A stretch of DNA of 64,000 nt from Branchiostoma floridae. Taxonomy: Eukaryota; Chordata; Leptocardii; Amphioxiformes; Branchiostomatidae. Made by a program: the position numbers and the translations under genes. The DNA lies in the NCBI RefSeq assembly GCF_000003815.2, contig NC_049985.1, positions 15,832,586 through 15,896,585 on the forward strand, written 5' to 3'. Below are positions 42,301-45,850 of this stretch, one piece after another (positions within the stretch are counted from its first letter, which is position 1; each line of letters starts with the position of its first letter). The notes under the pieces were generated by a model that made no database searches, had not been told where the DNA came from, and saw only the letters and a list, made by a program, of their open reading frames with translations.

Positions 42301-44585
42301 TTTAAAATTGGTCATTTTTTTAGTTCTGCAACAGAACACCAATGAAAGAAAAGAAAATCATTTGGGGACATTTTAGTTAGCTTTGTTTTAGTTAACTTAC
42401 TGCATTTAGCCCCAATGGGGCATGAATATGCAATAAACTTCATTGTTATTTAACATTAACTGCTTTGAAAGTAACTCAGAGGGAAAAAGAAAAAGGATGT
42501 GACGTTAAGTGTATAATCACAAAGTGTAAATTTTGGTGCCTAGGGATTACTACTTAATCATTATGCAAAGAGTGAAACTATTCTCTTACTGATCTGATTC
42601 AAACATTTATGTTACAGTTACTGTAGTGCATCTAAAACACTGAGTTTAGAGCAAACATCTACAGTAATGAACTATTAGTGAACCATAACTAACTTGGAGG
42701 TGTACAGTTGGCAGCAGCAGAAAAGAGCAGGACTTAGAATAGCAAATAGCAGGACTTAGAATTTCTGCTCTTTCAGTGCACAGGTTTTCTACCTAGGAAA
42801 AAAAATTGTAGTACCGTAGTTGTGGTAAAAGTAGTAAAAATAGCAGTTACTGAAGTTGTAGCAGCAGTAGTAGTAGGAGCAGTGTAGAAGTACTAGTAAG
42901 TAGCAGTAGTAATAGTAGTAGATGATGTAGCAGTAATAGTACTAGAGTTCGAGGACCTCATGGTATGTATGTTTATAGTCGGTTGTATTTGAGAGTACTA
43001 GTAATGGTTATATAATATAAATGTTATGGGAAAGTAGTGGTGTATTTATCTAACGACACAGAGGATGTCCATCTGATTAGTAATTATCAAAATGTGACAC
43101 TTAATTGTGTAATGTGCGTTTTAGAGGTCGACGGTATATGGTAGCGTGGTGTTCCTTAAGCTTGATGTTTGGCATTTAAAATGTCTAAGGTTGTCAGCAT
43201 TATTGAGGTTCGACTATGTGCCTCAGAGCTGTGTGGTGGGAGGAAGTTGGGAAACTCAGAAAGAAGAAGGGATGTGGCCAACTTTAGTCAGATGGTGAAT
43301 TGATTTTCCACCAATATGTCATAACATCAGCTGTTCACACGGTACAATAACGAGATGCACACTTTCCTCTGACAGCCCTACACCAACTGTAAGATGAATA
43401 CTTGGCGCCAACCCCGTCTGCTAAAAAACAAGTACCATTGGCTACGAAAGAGACAATTAACAACTGTCCCAGACCTGTCCCTTATCGTAACAAAATCAGA
43501 ACATCTGTATCACCCATAAAACTTCAGACACCCAACCCAGATGAGAGGACCTAATGGCATTGTAATGACCATGTCACTCAAATCAGCAGTACAGTATGTG
43601 AGACATCCATACCTGTTAAGCATTATCGTTAAATGTATCTCAACTTCTTACAATTATACTTACGCTTCACATCTCCATGATATCCTAAGCAGACATAAAT
43701 AAAACTAATTATCATATTAAAAAAGCTCGGGGTTCCCCAAACAGCTGTCACCTCACCATCTGCTTGGAGCTAAGCCCATTAACAAACACATAAAGCACAA
43801 TGCCTGTACCAATATATCGCAGATATAGGGGTGATTTCTGATATTATTACATCGATTATAACGATAGATACGGCGCCCAAAATCTCATTGATTCGAGCTT
43901 TCATCACACCCCACCAACACAACAAGTATGAAACCAATCCATCCAGCCGTTCTTGAGTAATCATCTACACAGACAGAGATACATAACAGAAAATATAACC
44001 TCCATTCCATGACATTTCATGGAGGTAATAAGTAGTAGTAGTGTAGAAGTACTAGTAAGTAGCAGTAGTAATAGTAGTAGATGATGTAGTAGTAGTAGAA
44101 GTAGTACAAGTAGTAGTAGTAGCAGTAGTACTGTACATGAATTATAATATCCAGCATTTGATGCTGCTGCCGGGGTCCCTGACACATTGGTGGGTAGCAG
44201 TTGGCTTGTCTTCATGTCATATTGTCAGGCGATTCTGTCCAGCTGGTCTACACTGATCAGGCCGCACTCTTTGATGTCCCTAACACACTCCATCCAAGAT
44301 TATCTCTTTTGCCTGACAAATGCAAGTTTATTCACAAAAAGCCTTGTAGAATTAAGAAGGGCAAAAAGAAAATCTTTCCCACCTTTACTGCCTGCGCTGA
44401 CTGGCTTCCCGGGCTGATTAACAGTGCCGCGACAGCGTTGAGTAGTTTCCCCGTGTCACCCCTAGCAACCACCAGGCTGAGCAGACAGGAGCAGGCCAGG
44501 GCAGCGAGCGACGTGCAGTCGGTGGTGGGGCTGGTCTCCGGACCAGAGTTGTTCACCAGATCTATCAGCAACTGGAACAGGGAAT
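133..44585 (-). CDS. MYCBP2: MYCBP2/PAM orthologue (PHR-family E3 ubiquitin ligase), 28 exons, partial at both ends
   Basis: Spliced gene read right to left. Joining exons 44383-44585, 30777-30915, 26636-26760, 25958-26023, 25476-25572, 19396-19466, 18419-18560, 17209-17285, 16485-16689, 15219-15386, 12832-12984, 12176-12380, 11450-11676, 9998-10081, 9351-9488, 8489-8570, 7708-7822, 6584-6788, 5577-5661, 4917-4991, 4191-4321, 3375-3548, 2585-2712, 2324-2415, 1808-1942, 1051-1134, 633-729 and 133-325 gives one open frame of about 1,230 codons; every junction is GT-AG and phase-compatible. Residues about 1-210 form a helical N-terminal region, about 210-835 the RCC1-like domain with a Cys-rich insert near 520-575, and about 985-1150 PHR domain 1. 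In the family, the C-terminal RING/tandem-cysteine module ubiquitinates substrates and the protein controls synapse growth and axon degeneration; that module lies left of position 1. The N-terminal exon(s) were not located. The other human paralogue-like RCC1 proteins lack the PHR fold, so the identification is firm. Confidence 0.95.
633..729 (-). CDS. MYCBP2: MYCBP2 exon aa: after PHR1
   Basis: 97 bp, ends in phase 0. The acceptor is tatttttgtag and the donor gtaagttgc. It encodes LPTLDSNCSNGVKCQ, then MEPVHILSRDFSRSVSP. EPVHILxRxFxRxVS follows the PHR domain in the family. Confidence 0.96.
1051..1134 (-). CDS. MYCBP2: MYCBP2 exon z: PHR domain 1, last strands
   Basis: 84 bp. The acceptor is aaaaaatgcag and the donor gtggggcta. 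It encodes VVFQFKSSRKSNNGTDVNAG and QIPQLLYR, the terminal strand of the PHR domain. No stop-free frame continues past either splice site, so this exon is visible only from similarity. Confidence 0.97.
1808..1942 (-). CDS. MYCBP2: MYCBP2 exon y: PHR domain 1
   Basis: 135 bp. The acceptor is aatatttcag and the donor gtaagtgca. It encodes EKYAILFEEPILLTANNWYV and GWARVSGPSSDCGASGQ, then TTDD. W-ARVSGPSSDCG-xGQ is the most conserved PHR motif. Confidence 0.98.
2324..2415 (-). CDS. MYCBP2: MYCBP2 exon x: PHR domain 1
   Basis: 92 bp, phase 0 start, two bases over. The acceptor is ctgtttcag and the donor gtagggctt. It encodes LFDLGTEGGEHEGDGDLLCE and TDDMTYECG. The LFDLG-EGGEHE-DGDLL-E strand pair is standard for PHR domain 1. 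Confidence 0.97.
2585..2712 (-). CDS. MYCBP2: MYCBP2 exon w: PHR domain 1, first part
   Basis: 128 bp, ends in phase 0. The acceptor is cctttttgcag and the donor gtacattgc. It encodes HGGGWGYSVHSVEAIRFTAD and ADIILGGFGLFGGRGEYTAK. The GGGWGYS, DAIRF and GGFGLFGGRGEYTAKIK motifs define the PHR beta-sandwich fold. Confidence 0.98.
3375..3548 (-). CDS. MYCBP2: MYCBP2 exon v: lead-in to PHR domain 1
   Basis: 174 bp. The acceptor is cttctccccgtag and the donor gtaagcttc. It encodes MTTRSHSALHLLGCLDTLTV and then IFSKEDYNAVNRFDS. The TRSHSALHLLGCLDTL and YSKEDYxxVNRFxS motifs are near-identical to vertebrate MYCBP2 as I recall it. Confidence 0.98.
4191..4321 (-). CDS. MYCBP2: MYCBP2 exon u
   Basis: 131 bp. 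The acceptor is gccaatatatag and the donor gtacttcac. It encodes YQPNTYAVSCYNATAGEVRD and CNLLSPELVLPT. The C--LSPEL-LP motif, placed directly before the RSH-ALH-LGCLDTL segment, matches the family order. Confidence 0.94.
4917..4991 (-). CDS. MYCBP2: MYCBP2 exon t
   Basis: 75 bp. The acceptor is ctgttttctacag and the donor gtcagtact. In the spliced frame it reads FSGGNQADLTDSCLCLDPMH and GVLW. The LDPxxxVxWR-xPNT motif continues in the next exon. The frame differs from the longest open frame over this region, so exon phase decides it. Confidence 0.92.
5577..5661 (-). CDS. MYCBP2: MYCBP2 exon s, whose 3' splice site lies in a minisatellite
   Basis: 85 bp with the acceptor at catacag (exon end 5661), or 73 bp with gttgtag (exon end 5649); both keep frame, differing by GVVV. 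The donor is gtgtgactt. It encodes DLEGDGPAVPGRSLFISKTD and GTCK, equivalent to the LLINKxDGSCK segment of the family. The acceptor is copy 1 of nine 57-bp repeats. The other eight copies carry the same candidate acceptors, all in frame and free of stops. Confidence 0.85.
5650..6162. repeat. 57-bp minisatellite, 9 copies, carrying MYCBP2 exon s acceptor
   Basis: Nine head-to-tail 57-bp units starting at 5650, 5707, 5764, 5821, 5878, 5935, 5992, 6049 and 6106. Copies 1-7 are essentially identical; copies 8-9 have a few changes. On the gene's strand each unit holds a short pyrimidine tract, catacag and gttgtag, i.e. two usable acceptors. On the plus strand each of copies 1-7 holds cagaggtgagt, a donor-like motif. 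Confidence 0.97.
6584..6788 (-). CDS. MYCBP2: MYCBP2 exon r: last RCC1-like repeat
   Basis: 205 bp, phase 0 start. The acceptor is ttttttccaacag and the donor gtaagaacc. It encodes KGQLGREHGSWHPG, MVTGVGPKFGRRATWVGASG and DQTFIKIDESLIN. The RR-TWVGASGDQTF-RIDE motif is highly specific for MYCBP2/Highwire proteins. Confidence 0.97.
7708..7822 (-). CDS. MYCBP2: MYCBP2 exon q: RCC1-like repeat
   Basis: 115 bp, ends in phase 0. The acceptor is gatttcctacag and the donor gtaagtaac. It encodes GLPVRVELPERAVQVAAGSN, HTVILTSQGNVYTFG and AFA. The QVAAGSNHTVIL...G-VYTFG pattern is the RCC1 consensus. Confidence 0.95.
8489..8570 (-). CDS. MYCBP2: MYCBP2 exon p: RCC1-like repeat
   Basis: 82 bp. The acceptor is cttgttgccag and the donor gtaatgcta. 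It encodes VVLLQNGEVYTFGNNQMGQ and LGCKDSHNR across the junctions. The acceptor was set at 8570 rather than at the later CAG (8557) because only this choice restores the HTVVLLQNGE strand shared with other family members. Confidence 0.93.
8815..8890 (+). mobile_element. tRNA-derived SINE head
   Basis: An A-box-like tagtctagtggttagtg and B-box-like gggtttcaatcc sit 45 bp apart inside a sequence closing with agcaggg, which can pair with the start. It has the layout of a tRNA-derived pol III promoter. The clover-leaf is degenerate, so it is not called as a functional tRNA. Confidence 0.6.
8905..9075 (+). pseudogene. LINE C-terminal fragment
   Basis: The plus strand reads CGRPKRRWVDSVDEYITKLD and then TKVDGDQLSDLNDFPQCP, ending at a stop after about 55 codons. 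It is closely related in layout to the minus-strand fragment at 21640-21840. It directly follows a tRNA-like SINE head. Confidence 0.75.
9351..9488 (-). CDS. MYCBP2: MYCBP2 exon o: RCC1-like repeat, first half
   Basis: 138 bp. The acceptor is gtttgttgtag and the donor gtgaggatg. A polar linker (DGYASDDRDQERDPG) is followed by PGQVKLGAREIPATHVVCGL and QHT, which continues into exon p as a complete RCC1 strand set (V-CG--HTVVLL-NGEVYTFG). Confidence 0.9.
9998..10081 (-). CDS. MYCBP2: MYCBP2 exon n: lysine-rich linker
   Basis: 84 bp. The acceptor is tcctcttgaag and the donor gttggtatt. It encodes RLQKTADQKKDKVVKKLLKA and then TSNVKAK, a basic linker of low conservation. It is called from splice sites and phase compatibility on both sides rather than from strong similarity. 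The linker between the Cys-rich insert and the next RCC1 repeat looks shorter here than in vertebrates. Confidence 0.72.
10470..11009. mobile_element. second copy of the TA-flanked TIR transposon
   Basis: Same termini (ttaggccacagcaagtaaat ... tttacctgctgtggcctta) and same interior as 38072-38626 (e.g. gtactggtgtggtaaaagtg, ctacaagtacaattattagg). Both ends have small changes in the outermost bases, so the target duplication is unclear. It lies in the intron between MYCBP2 exons m and n. Confidence 0.85.
11450..11676 (-). CDS. MYCBP2: MYCBP2 exon m: end of cysteine-rich insert, helical linker
   Basis: 227 bp, one base in and one base out. The acceptor is cctcctgtag. It encodes CGCGSGDSGCSECGICKSCA and then a charged helix around KMKELAQLKKLLPG. 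The donor is taken as gtgagcagt after TTAA, the only GT that keeps phase with exon n; it leaves a Ser codon at the junction. The Cys-rich part is certain, while the last about 10 codons depend on that donor choice. Confidence 0.85.
11850..12133. mobile_element. interspersed repeat with CAGGGCTCGAAAT-type ends
   Basis: The ends cgggctcgaaatcctttt and ggtatttcgagccctg are inverted. Inside are gcatacctgcaccactctga, aaacccagtacatggaccag and caggtggtatttc. Copies lie at 40995-41272 (opposite orientation), 49403-49714 and 58592-58796 (partial). The end motif resembles hAT elements, but no 8-bp duplication was recognised. Confidence 0.7.
12176..12380 (-). CDS. MYCBP2: MYCBP2 exon l: acidic linker and cysteine-rich insert
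   Basis: 205 bp. The acceptor is gacttgccag and the donor gtaagatct. An acidic segment (GAEDDHDEDVTEEASD) leads into CPPGTHVWKMERCMVCTVCG and ECTGYGASCVSSG. The Cys spacing resembles a zinc-binding insert in the RCC1-like domain; the family has the same CPPGxHxWKxExCMVCTVCG signature. A 284-bp interspersed repeat (11850-12133) ends 42 bp from the donor side. Confidence 0.96.
12832..12984 (-). CDS. MYCBP2: MYCBP2 exon k: RCC1-like repeat
   Basis: 153 bp, phases 1/1. The acceptor is ccattccaag (AAG type) and the donor gtcagattt. It encodes AVTQISLGKAHACVLTAKGE and VFTFGVNNKGQCGRDF, a textbook RCC1 unit (V-QI-GKAH-C-L---G-V-TFG-N--GQ-G). It ends QQKEG across the junction. Confidence 0.96.
13500..14535 (+). 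repeat. array of degenerate about 130-bp modules
   Basis: Each module carries gcataactcgagaa, then gatttttggtaggtgtgtag, then aaaacgaaggtcaagtttga, then ccccctagcggcttcctaag and gtactgcagc. At least five modules are recognisable in the intron between MYCBP2 exons j and k, and a solitary one lies at 48446-48590. There is no coding potential. The origin is unknown. Confidence 0.75.
15219..15386 (-). CDS. MYCBP2: MYCBP2 exon j: RCC1-like repeat
   Basis: 168 bp, phases 1/1. The acceptor is ccacaaacag and the donor gtatgtacc. It encodes a basic linker (KRARQPKPSKPKKMIKLEG), then WSACNVGSSAVVTKEGELYM and FGKDTAY. The GxELYMFGKD strand is typical of an RCC1 repeat and matches the family closely. 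Confidence 0.96.
15811..15990. repeat. interspersed repeat rich in aggtcc/ggacct
   Basis: A GGTACTGGTACAG...CAGGTCCAG...CTGGACC text with self-complementary pieces. Related fragments are at 1660-1720 (tcctggttcaggtccaaacc) and 16125-16262 (gaaccggtatgatgtaccgg). There is no coding frame. Confidence 0.5.
16485..16689 (-). CDS. MYCBP2: MYCBP2 exon i: RCC1-like repeat
   Basis: 205 bp, phase 0 start, one base over. The acceptor is aattttctag and the donor gtaggagtg. It encodes LLYTGKSQQLGIKQGGPP, LGKWAELPITKSPRVV, MGHEGVHGLLVSEDGSVFFC and RRGEDGDQ. The TGKxQxLGIKQGGP and W-ELPITKSP motifs are diagnostic of MYCBP2. The coding text is much more GC-rich than the flanking intron. Confidence 0.96.
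16912..17053. mobile_element. short copy of the gaaggttagacatcc foldback family
   Basis: It shares gaaggttagacatct, caactggatatgattttgga and aacggtcagacatttcaggc, and then the inverted acctgaaatgtctgactgtt. Further partial copies are at 3785-3880, 27786-27910, 31333-31612 and a trace at 13013-13033. Confidence 0.7.
17209..17285 (-). CDS. MYCBP2: MYCBP2 exon h: RCC1-like domain
   Basis: 77 bp. The acceptor is gttttcccag and the donor gttggtagt. The two opening bases complete TCT (Ser) with exon g, and the exon ends in phase 0. It encodes LGVDEEVVSVTSGKDIAIIR and then TTSGK, the first blade-like strand set of the RCC1-like domain (GxxEEVVSVxxG...A-I-T-G). Confidence 0.9.
17564..17870. mobile_element. 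MITE with CTAAGGGCACAACCCGCCATA termini
   Basis: The left end ctaacggcacaacccgccat and right end atggcgggttgtgcccttag are inverted copies with one mismatch over about 21 bp. It is about 307 bp with no coding frame, and lies in the intron between MYCBP2 exons g and h. Confidence 0.75.
17975..18352. mobile_element. probable TIR element
   Basis: The left part gggtgcggtcacataagctg / gtgcgatcgtcgtaag has a degenerate inverted counterpart at the right (cgacaatcgcacgacctaca ... gtatgtgactggaccct). It is about 380 bp without coding potential and sits directly after another MITE. The ends are approximate. Confidence 0.5.
18419..18560 (-). CDS. MYCBP2: MYCBP2 exon g: entry to RCC1-like domain
   Basis: 142 bp, phase 0 start, one base over. 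The acceptor is tgcccacag and the donor gtaagtcct. It encodes DSFLVRFYNP, then QELPLRLARKCLDLCG and the acidic/polar FDQNQELHTT. LxLARKCLxxCG is strongly conserved in MYCBP2 proteins. A 290-bp foldback element sits only about 70 bp upstream in the preceding intron. Confidence 0.93.
18634..18921. mobile_element. foldback element with about 85-90-bp inverted arms
   Basis: Left arm 18634-18723 and right arm 18838-18921 are inverted copies (gtctggatgtaccctgcttt with its complement; tcaaccgtcactcttagttc with its complement), separated by about 115 bp. There is no coding capacity. It lies in the intron just upstream of MYCBP2 exon g. The family has a second copy at 1-118. Confidence 0.85.
19396..19466 (-). 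CDS. MYCBP2: MYCBP2 exon f
   Basis: 71 bp. The acceptor is ctcttgtag and the donor gtaagaatc. It starts with two bases that complete GAT (Asp) with exon e and ends in phase 0. It encodes TRRGCKVFFTDGENIGQIVA; FFTDGE-I-QI is the family motif. A 6-kb intron rich in transposon fragments separates it from exon e. Confidence 0.92.
21070..21276. mobile_element. MITE with ATACTGTAAATGCAT termini
   Basis: It begins tactgtaaatgcat and ends atgcatttacagta. The interior carries repeated accgc/gcggt and aaaccacagc motifs. The related copy at 31919-32120 shares the ends and the gtggtttgatg / aaccaccgcg-type interior. There is no coding frame. Confidence 0.75.
21640..21840 (-). pseudogene. LINE reverse-transcriptase C-terminal fragment
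   Basis: The minus strand encodes NPHGHPKTRWVDNVKEDVCR and then EEEGHQQSDLNNISQ. The GxPKTRWVDNVKEDL motif is common at the C-terminus of animal non-LTR elements. A plus-strand relative at 8905-9075 carries the same closing region. Confidence 0.75.
24865..25030 (+). mobile_element. degenerate tRNA-derived SINE
   Basis: An A-box-like tggctgagtggctaggc is followed, after a worn middle, by ccttggaaaaggcatttagc and tttcctcactcc, the same kind of tail as at 45787-45850. The B box is not clear. Confidence 0.5.
25170..25435 (+). pseudogene. LINE C-terminal fragment with stops
   Basis: The plus strand retains KTERKDLLKKAQIPSNHVQR and then, across stops, AAMKD-VLWKDVVHC, resembling the final codons of animal LINE ORFs. 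It is heavily decayed. Confidence 0.45.
25476..25572 (-). CDS. MYCBP2: MYCBP2 exon e
   Basis: 97 bp, phase 0 start, one base over at the end. The acceptor is actgtttcag and the donor gttagtctt. It encodes GQLFFRSRCHAANSLVLVN and then TETLEEQQVFELE, corresponding to the GYLLYR... beta-strand region of the vertebrate protein. Confidence 0.9.
25958..26023 (-). CDS. MYCBP2: MYCBP2 exon d (22-codon micro-exon)
   Basis: 66 bp, phase 0 at both ends. The acceptor is ttttctctag and the donor gtatagtat. It encodes GHVYAANPAF and then KEKGWLGYAK; the W-LGYA motif matches the family. It is symmetric, so skipping would keep the frame. Confidence 0.9.
26636..26760 (-). CDS. MYCBP2: MYCBP2 exon c: start of beta-rich region
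   Basis: 125 bp. The acceptor is ctccctccag and the donor gtaggcatt. It starts with two bases completing a Val codon and ends in phase 0. It encodes SDGHYLYIHCLSGLYKIGSG followed by YSGTIK; the GLYKIGSGYSGT motif is a recognisable signature of MYCBP2 and its relatives. Confidence 0.93.
27003..27390. repeat. 14-bp satellite (CACCTCAGATAAGA)
   Basis: About 27 tandem 14-bp units in the intron between MYCBP2 exons b and c. Units vary mainly at the last position (gacacc/gtcacc). A variant pair with gatgaatca recurs at 27052, 27150 and 27262, giving 98- and 112-bp (7x and 8x14) higher-order spacing. Most units contain AGATAAG. A lone CACCTCAGATA also occurs at 27565. Confidence 0.95.
27786..27910. 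mobile_element. short copy of the same foldback family
   Basis: It contains caagcaactggatatgattt and cggtcagacatttcagac, followed by the inverted end (ttggtgtatcttattatctc, tgtctaaccttcatcaac). It is about 125 bp and effectively only the two ends joined. Confidence 0.7.
30777..30915 (-). CDS. MYCBP2: MYCBP2 exon b: N-terminal helical region
   Basis: 139 bp, phase 0 start, one base left over at the end. The acceptor is ttttctgcag and the donor gtaggtcac. It encodes VPSILSSLQRSVVAVLLGK and then a less conserved stretch ending TWKLESLEK. The first motif is characteristic of the family and fixes the frame. Confidence 0.92.
31333..31612. mobile_element. copy of the same foldback family
   Basis: It starts tcaatgaaggttagacatcc and ends with the inverted gaaatgtctgaccatctaca ... 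atccagttgtt. The interior (31440-31560) differs from the other copies. Confidence 0.6.
31919..32120. mobile_element. second MITE with ATACTGTAAATGCAT termini
   Basis: It begins atactgtaaatgcattta and ends tgcatttacattat. The interior has gcggtggttt and its complement aaccaccgcg, so the whole unit can fold back. It is related to 21070-21276. A weaker relative is visible at 36220-36370. Confidence 0.75.
33301..33861 (-). mobile_element. 5'-truncated L1/Tx1-like LINE with target-site duplication
   Basis: The insertion reads on the minus strand. The target duplication ttaaagacat is at 33291-33300 and 33862-33871. The 3' end has AATAAA and an A-tract (plus-strand tttttttttcc). The remaining frame (stop at 33414) encodes IDSASRIFQFKLLHKFLATN, then a C-x2-C ... 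H-x4-C zinc motif (SSKCSLCGEDDETAKHLFWN then C), typical of the reverse-transcriptase-associated zinc-binding segment at the C-terminus of L1-like ORF2. No reverse-transcriptase core is left. Confidence 0.88.
38072..38626. mobile_element. non-autonomous TIR transposon, 555 bp, TA target duplication
   Basis: The termini are CTTAGGCCACAGCAAGTAAA and its inverted complement (about 35 bp, continuing TTTTATGGATGACAT), flanked by TA on both sides (38070-38071, 38627-38628). A TA duplication is typical of Tc1/mariner-type transposases. The interior has no coding frame. It is nearly identical over long stretches to 10470-11009. Confidence 0.88.
39880..40331 (-). pseudogene. LINE reverse-transcriptase C-terminal remnant (frameshifted)
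   Basis: The minus strand reads FNSNVKSVLLYGSETW, INTYLRRILKFKWSDRISN and WSWIGHTLRK. A frame change near 40070 follows, then VLTWNPQGKRKSGRPKNSWR, RDTEEEMRSISYSW and RRVQWRTIIGSLCSE, ending in a stop at 39880-39882. The LLYGSETW and GRPKNSWRRD motifs are widespread at the ends of animal LINE ORFs. Dead copy. Confidence 0.88.
40995..41272 (-). mobile_element. inverted copy of the CAGGGCTCGAAAT repeat
   Basis: It reads ccacctgcatgtgcaggtta ... aaattggagctgtgcaggta ... agtggtgcaggtatgctgaa, the reverse complement of the 11850-12133 order. The outer ends are worn. Confidence 0.65.
42810..42960. repeat. GTA/GCA triplet-rich low-complexity tract
   Basis: An imperfect (GTA)n tract with interruptions. 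It contains gtgtagaagtactagtaagt and then agcagtagtaatagtagtag, the same string found in the tract at 44025-44135. Confidence 0.85.
43790..44016. mobile_element. retroelement 3'-end fragment
   Basis: It contains gaaaccaatccatccagccg ttcttgagtaatc followed by cagacagagatacataac, a 3'-terminal text seen in many animal retroelements. It ends in a small palindrome (acctccat...atggaggt). No coding remnant was found. Confidence 0.4.
44025..44135. repeat. second GTA triplet-rich tract, sharing a 49-bp identical core with the first
   Basis: It contains gtgtagaagtactagtaagt followed by agcagtagtaatagtagtag and atgatgtag, as at 42881-42929. The shared interruptions indicate duplication rather than independent expansion. 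Confidence 0.85.
44383..44585 (-). CDS. MYCBP2: MYCBP2 exon a (first exon resolved): N-terminal helical region
   Basis: 203 bp. The acceptor is ...tctcttgccag and the donor gtgggaaag. Coding begins with two bases (AT) that finish a codon whose first base is in an unlocated upstream exon. Key stretches are SLFQLLIDLVNNSG and ACSCLLSLVVARGDTG, followed by LLISPGSQSAQAVK; this matches the segment of vertebrate MYCBP2 just before the VPxILxSLQRSV motif. It ends in phase 0. The intron on its 3' side is 13.5 kb. Confidence 0.9.
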
Positions 44586-45718
44586 CTGGCAAGAGACCAG
44601 AAATTATCAATTAGACTATGCTTCATTATTGAGGCAGGATATAGAGATTTCCATTAATCATAATGATGCATTACTTGTATATCTACCTAATGAAATAAAG
44701 GAGAGAAATCTAGCAAACAACAGGATAAATAGGAAATCTGATAACTGCCTTGGTGACTATGTCAGTAACAAATGTCAGCACAGCTGCTAAAGATGAGGTG
44801 TGGTCACAGCATAGATGAAAAAAAAAAAAAAAGGATTGGATGCAGTGCGTTGAGAAACGTCCTCTTACCAAACAAGTATTATGTACTCACTATAAACCAT
44901 TATAGGATTTATATAAATATTATGCATGATACAAATGCACAGTATATCAGCATCAATTTCAGCATAATTACATCACGAGACAGGTTATGAACAATATCTT
45001 TCTGTCTGAAACCAAAACAACCTTTTGCTTACTGAATCAGTTTCACTAGAGTATAGACAGGCATAACACTTTGTGAATTTACAACTCAGAGCAATCCATC
45101 TGATACCAAGTGCATCCTAGTTATTGTGTTTTATTGCATTGAAGATAAAGCATGTTGGTATTACAGACTGACAGGAAAGCTTAAGGCAAGGACAAAGCTA
45201 TTAGAGATTTACTACAGCAGCAGATTTTCAGCACCAAGGGCAGAGCACATCTGTTTTCCTTACTTAAAAGGTATCGATTCACACTGAAAGCTGAATAATA
45301 AATTGTGTTTACTTATGCATAATTCATCTCACTAAGAGCCTTGTCGGCACTATCAAGTCAAGGCGCCAACTCAAAGCTATATAGAGGTAATGATAGCCAA
45401 GCTAACAATCAACCCTAATTGTCGCAGAGTTGAGTGTGAAGGTTGCTTTGAGTGCCTGAATTATTCATAATTGCCAGGTTGTCATTTTTCTTGTACTGAC
45501 GGGTGGATGAAAGAGAAATGCTTCTGTCACTGATGGAAAAGTTGCCTAAGCCGCAATCAAAGACAGCTTGCTGGCGAACGGCCATGAAATTAAAACCTCT
45601 TTCTGTAAATGAAGTGGTGAAAATTGTATTCCCGATCCTGGTCTACAATGAGCACCGAGTTACCTTACAAGTAGGTTATGGGACAACAGTCCTTACTTGT
45701 GATAAAAAGCGGGGTCAT

Positions 45719-45850
45719 GTGGCACAATGGCAGGGTGTTTGGCCCGTAACCCAGAGGTCCTAAGTTCAAATCTGTTGATATGCCACCAACCTTATGCCCT
45801 TGGGACAGGCACTTTCCTCACTTCACTCAGGTGTAAATGAGTACCTAACT
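45719..45850 (+). mobile_element. tRNA-derived SINE
   Basis: A tRNA-like head, 45719-45786: gtggcacaatggcagggtgt, B-box-like aagttcaaatc, closing tgccac that pairs with gtggca. It is followed by the tail ttgggacaggcactttcctc and caggtgtaaatgagtacc, of the kind shared by many invertebrate deuterostome SINEs. Confidence 0.7.

Larger units (their letters stand above)
30916..44382. other. 13.5-kb MYCBP2 intron (exon a to exon b)
   Basis: It carries the LINE insertions, MITEs and triplet tracts listed separately. 34.5-37.9 kb is mostly unassigned; 34690-35340 is a GC-richer stretch that looks repeat-derived but has no visible termini. 41.3-42.8 kb is A/T-rich with nothing recognised. Confidence 0.6.

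Noticed and set aside
43961-44215. Minus-strand frame with long leucine runs
   Set aside because: Translation of the GTA triplet tract.
45719-45786. Possible functional tRNA gene
   Set aside because: The B box is altered (TTCAAAT), stem pairing is incomplete, and a SINE tail follows.
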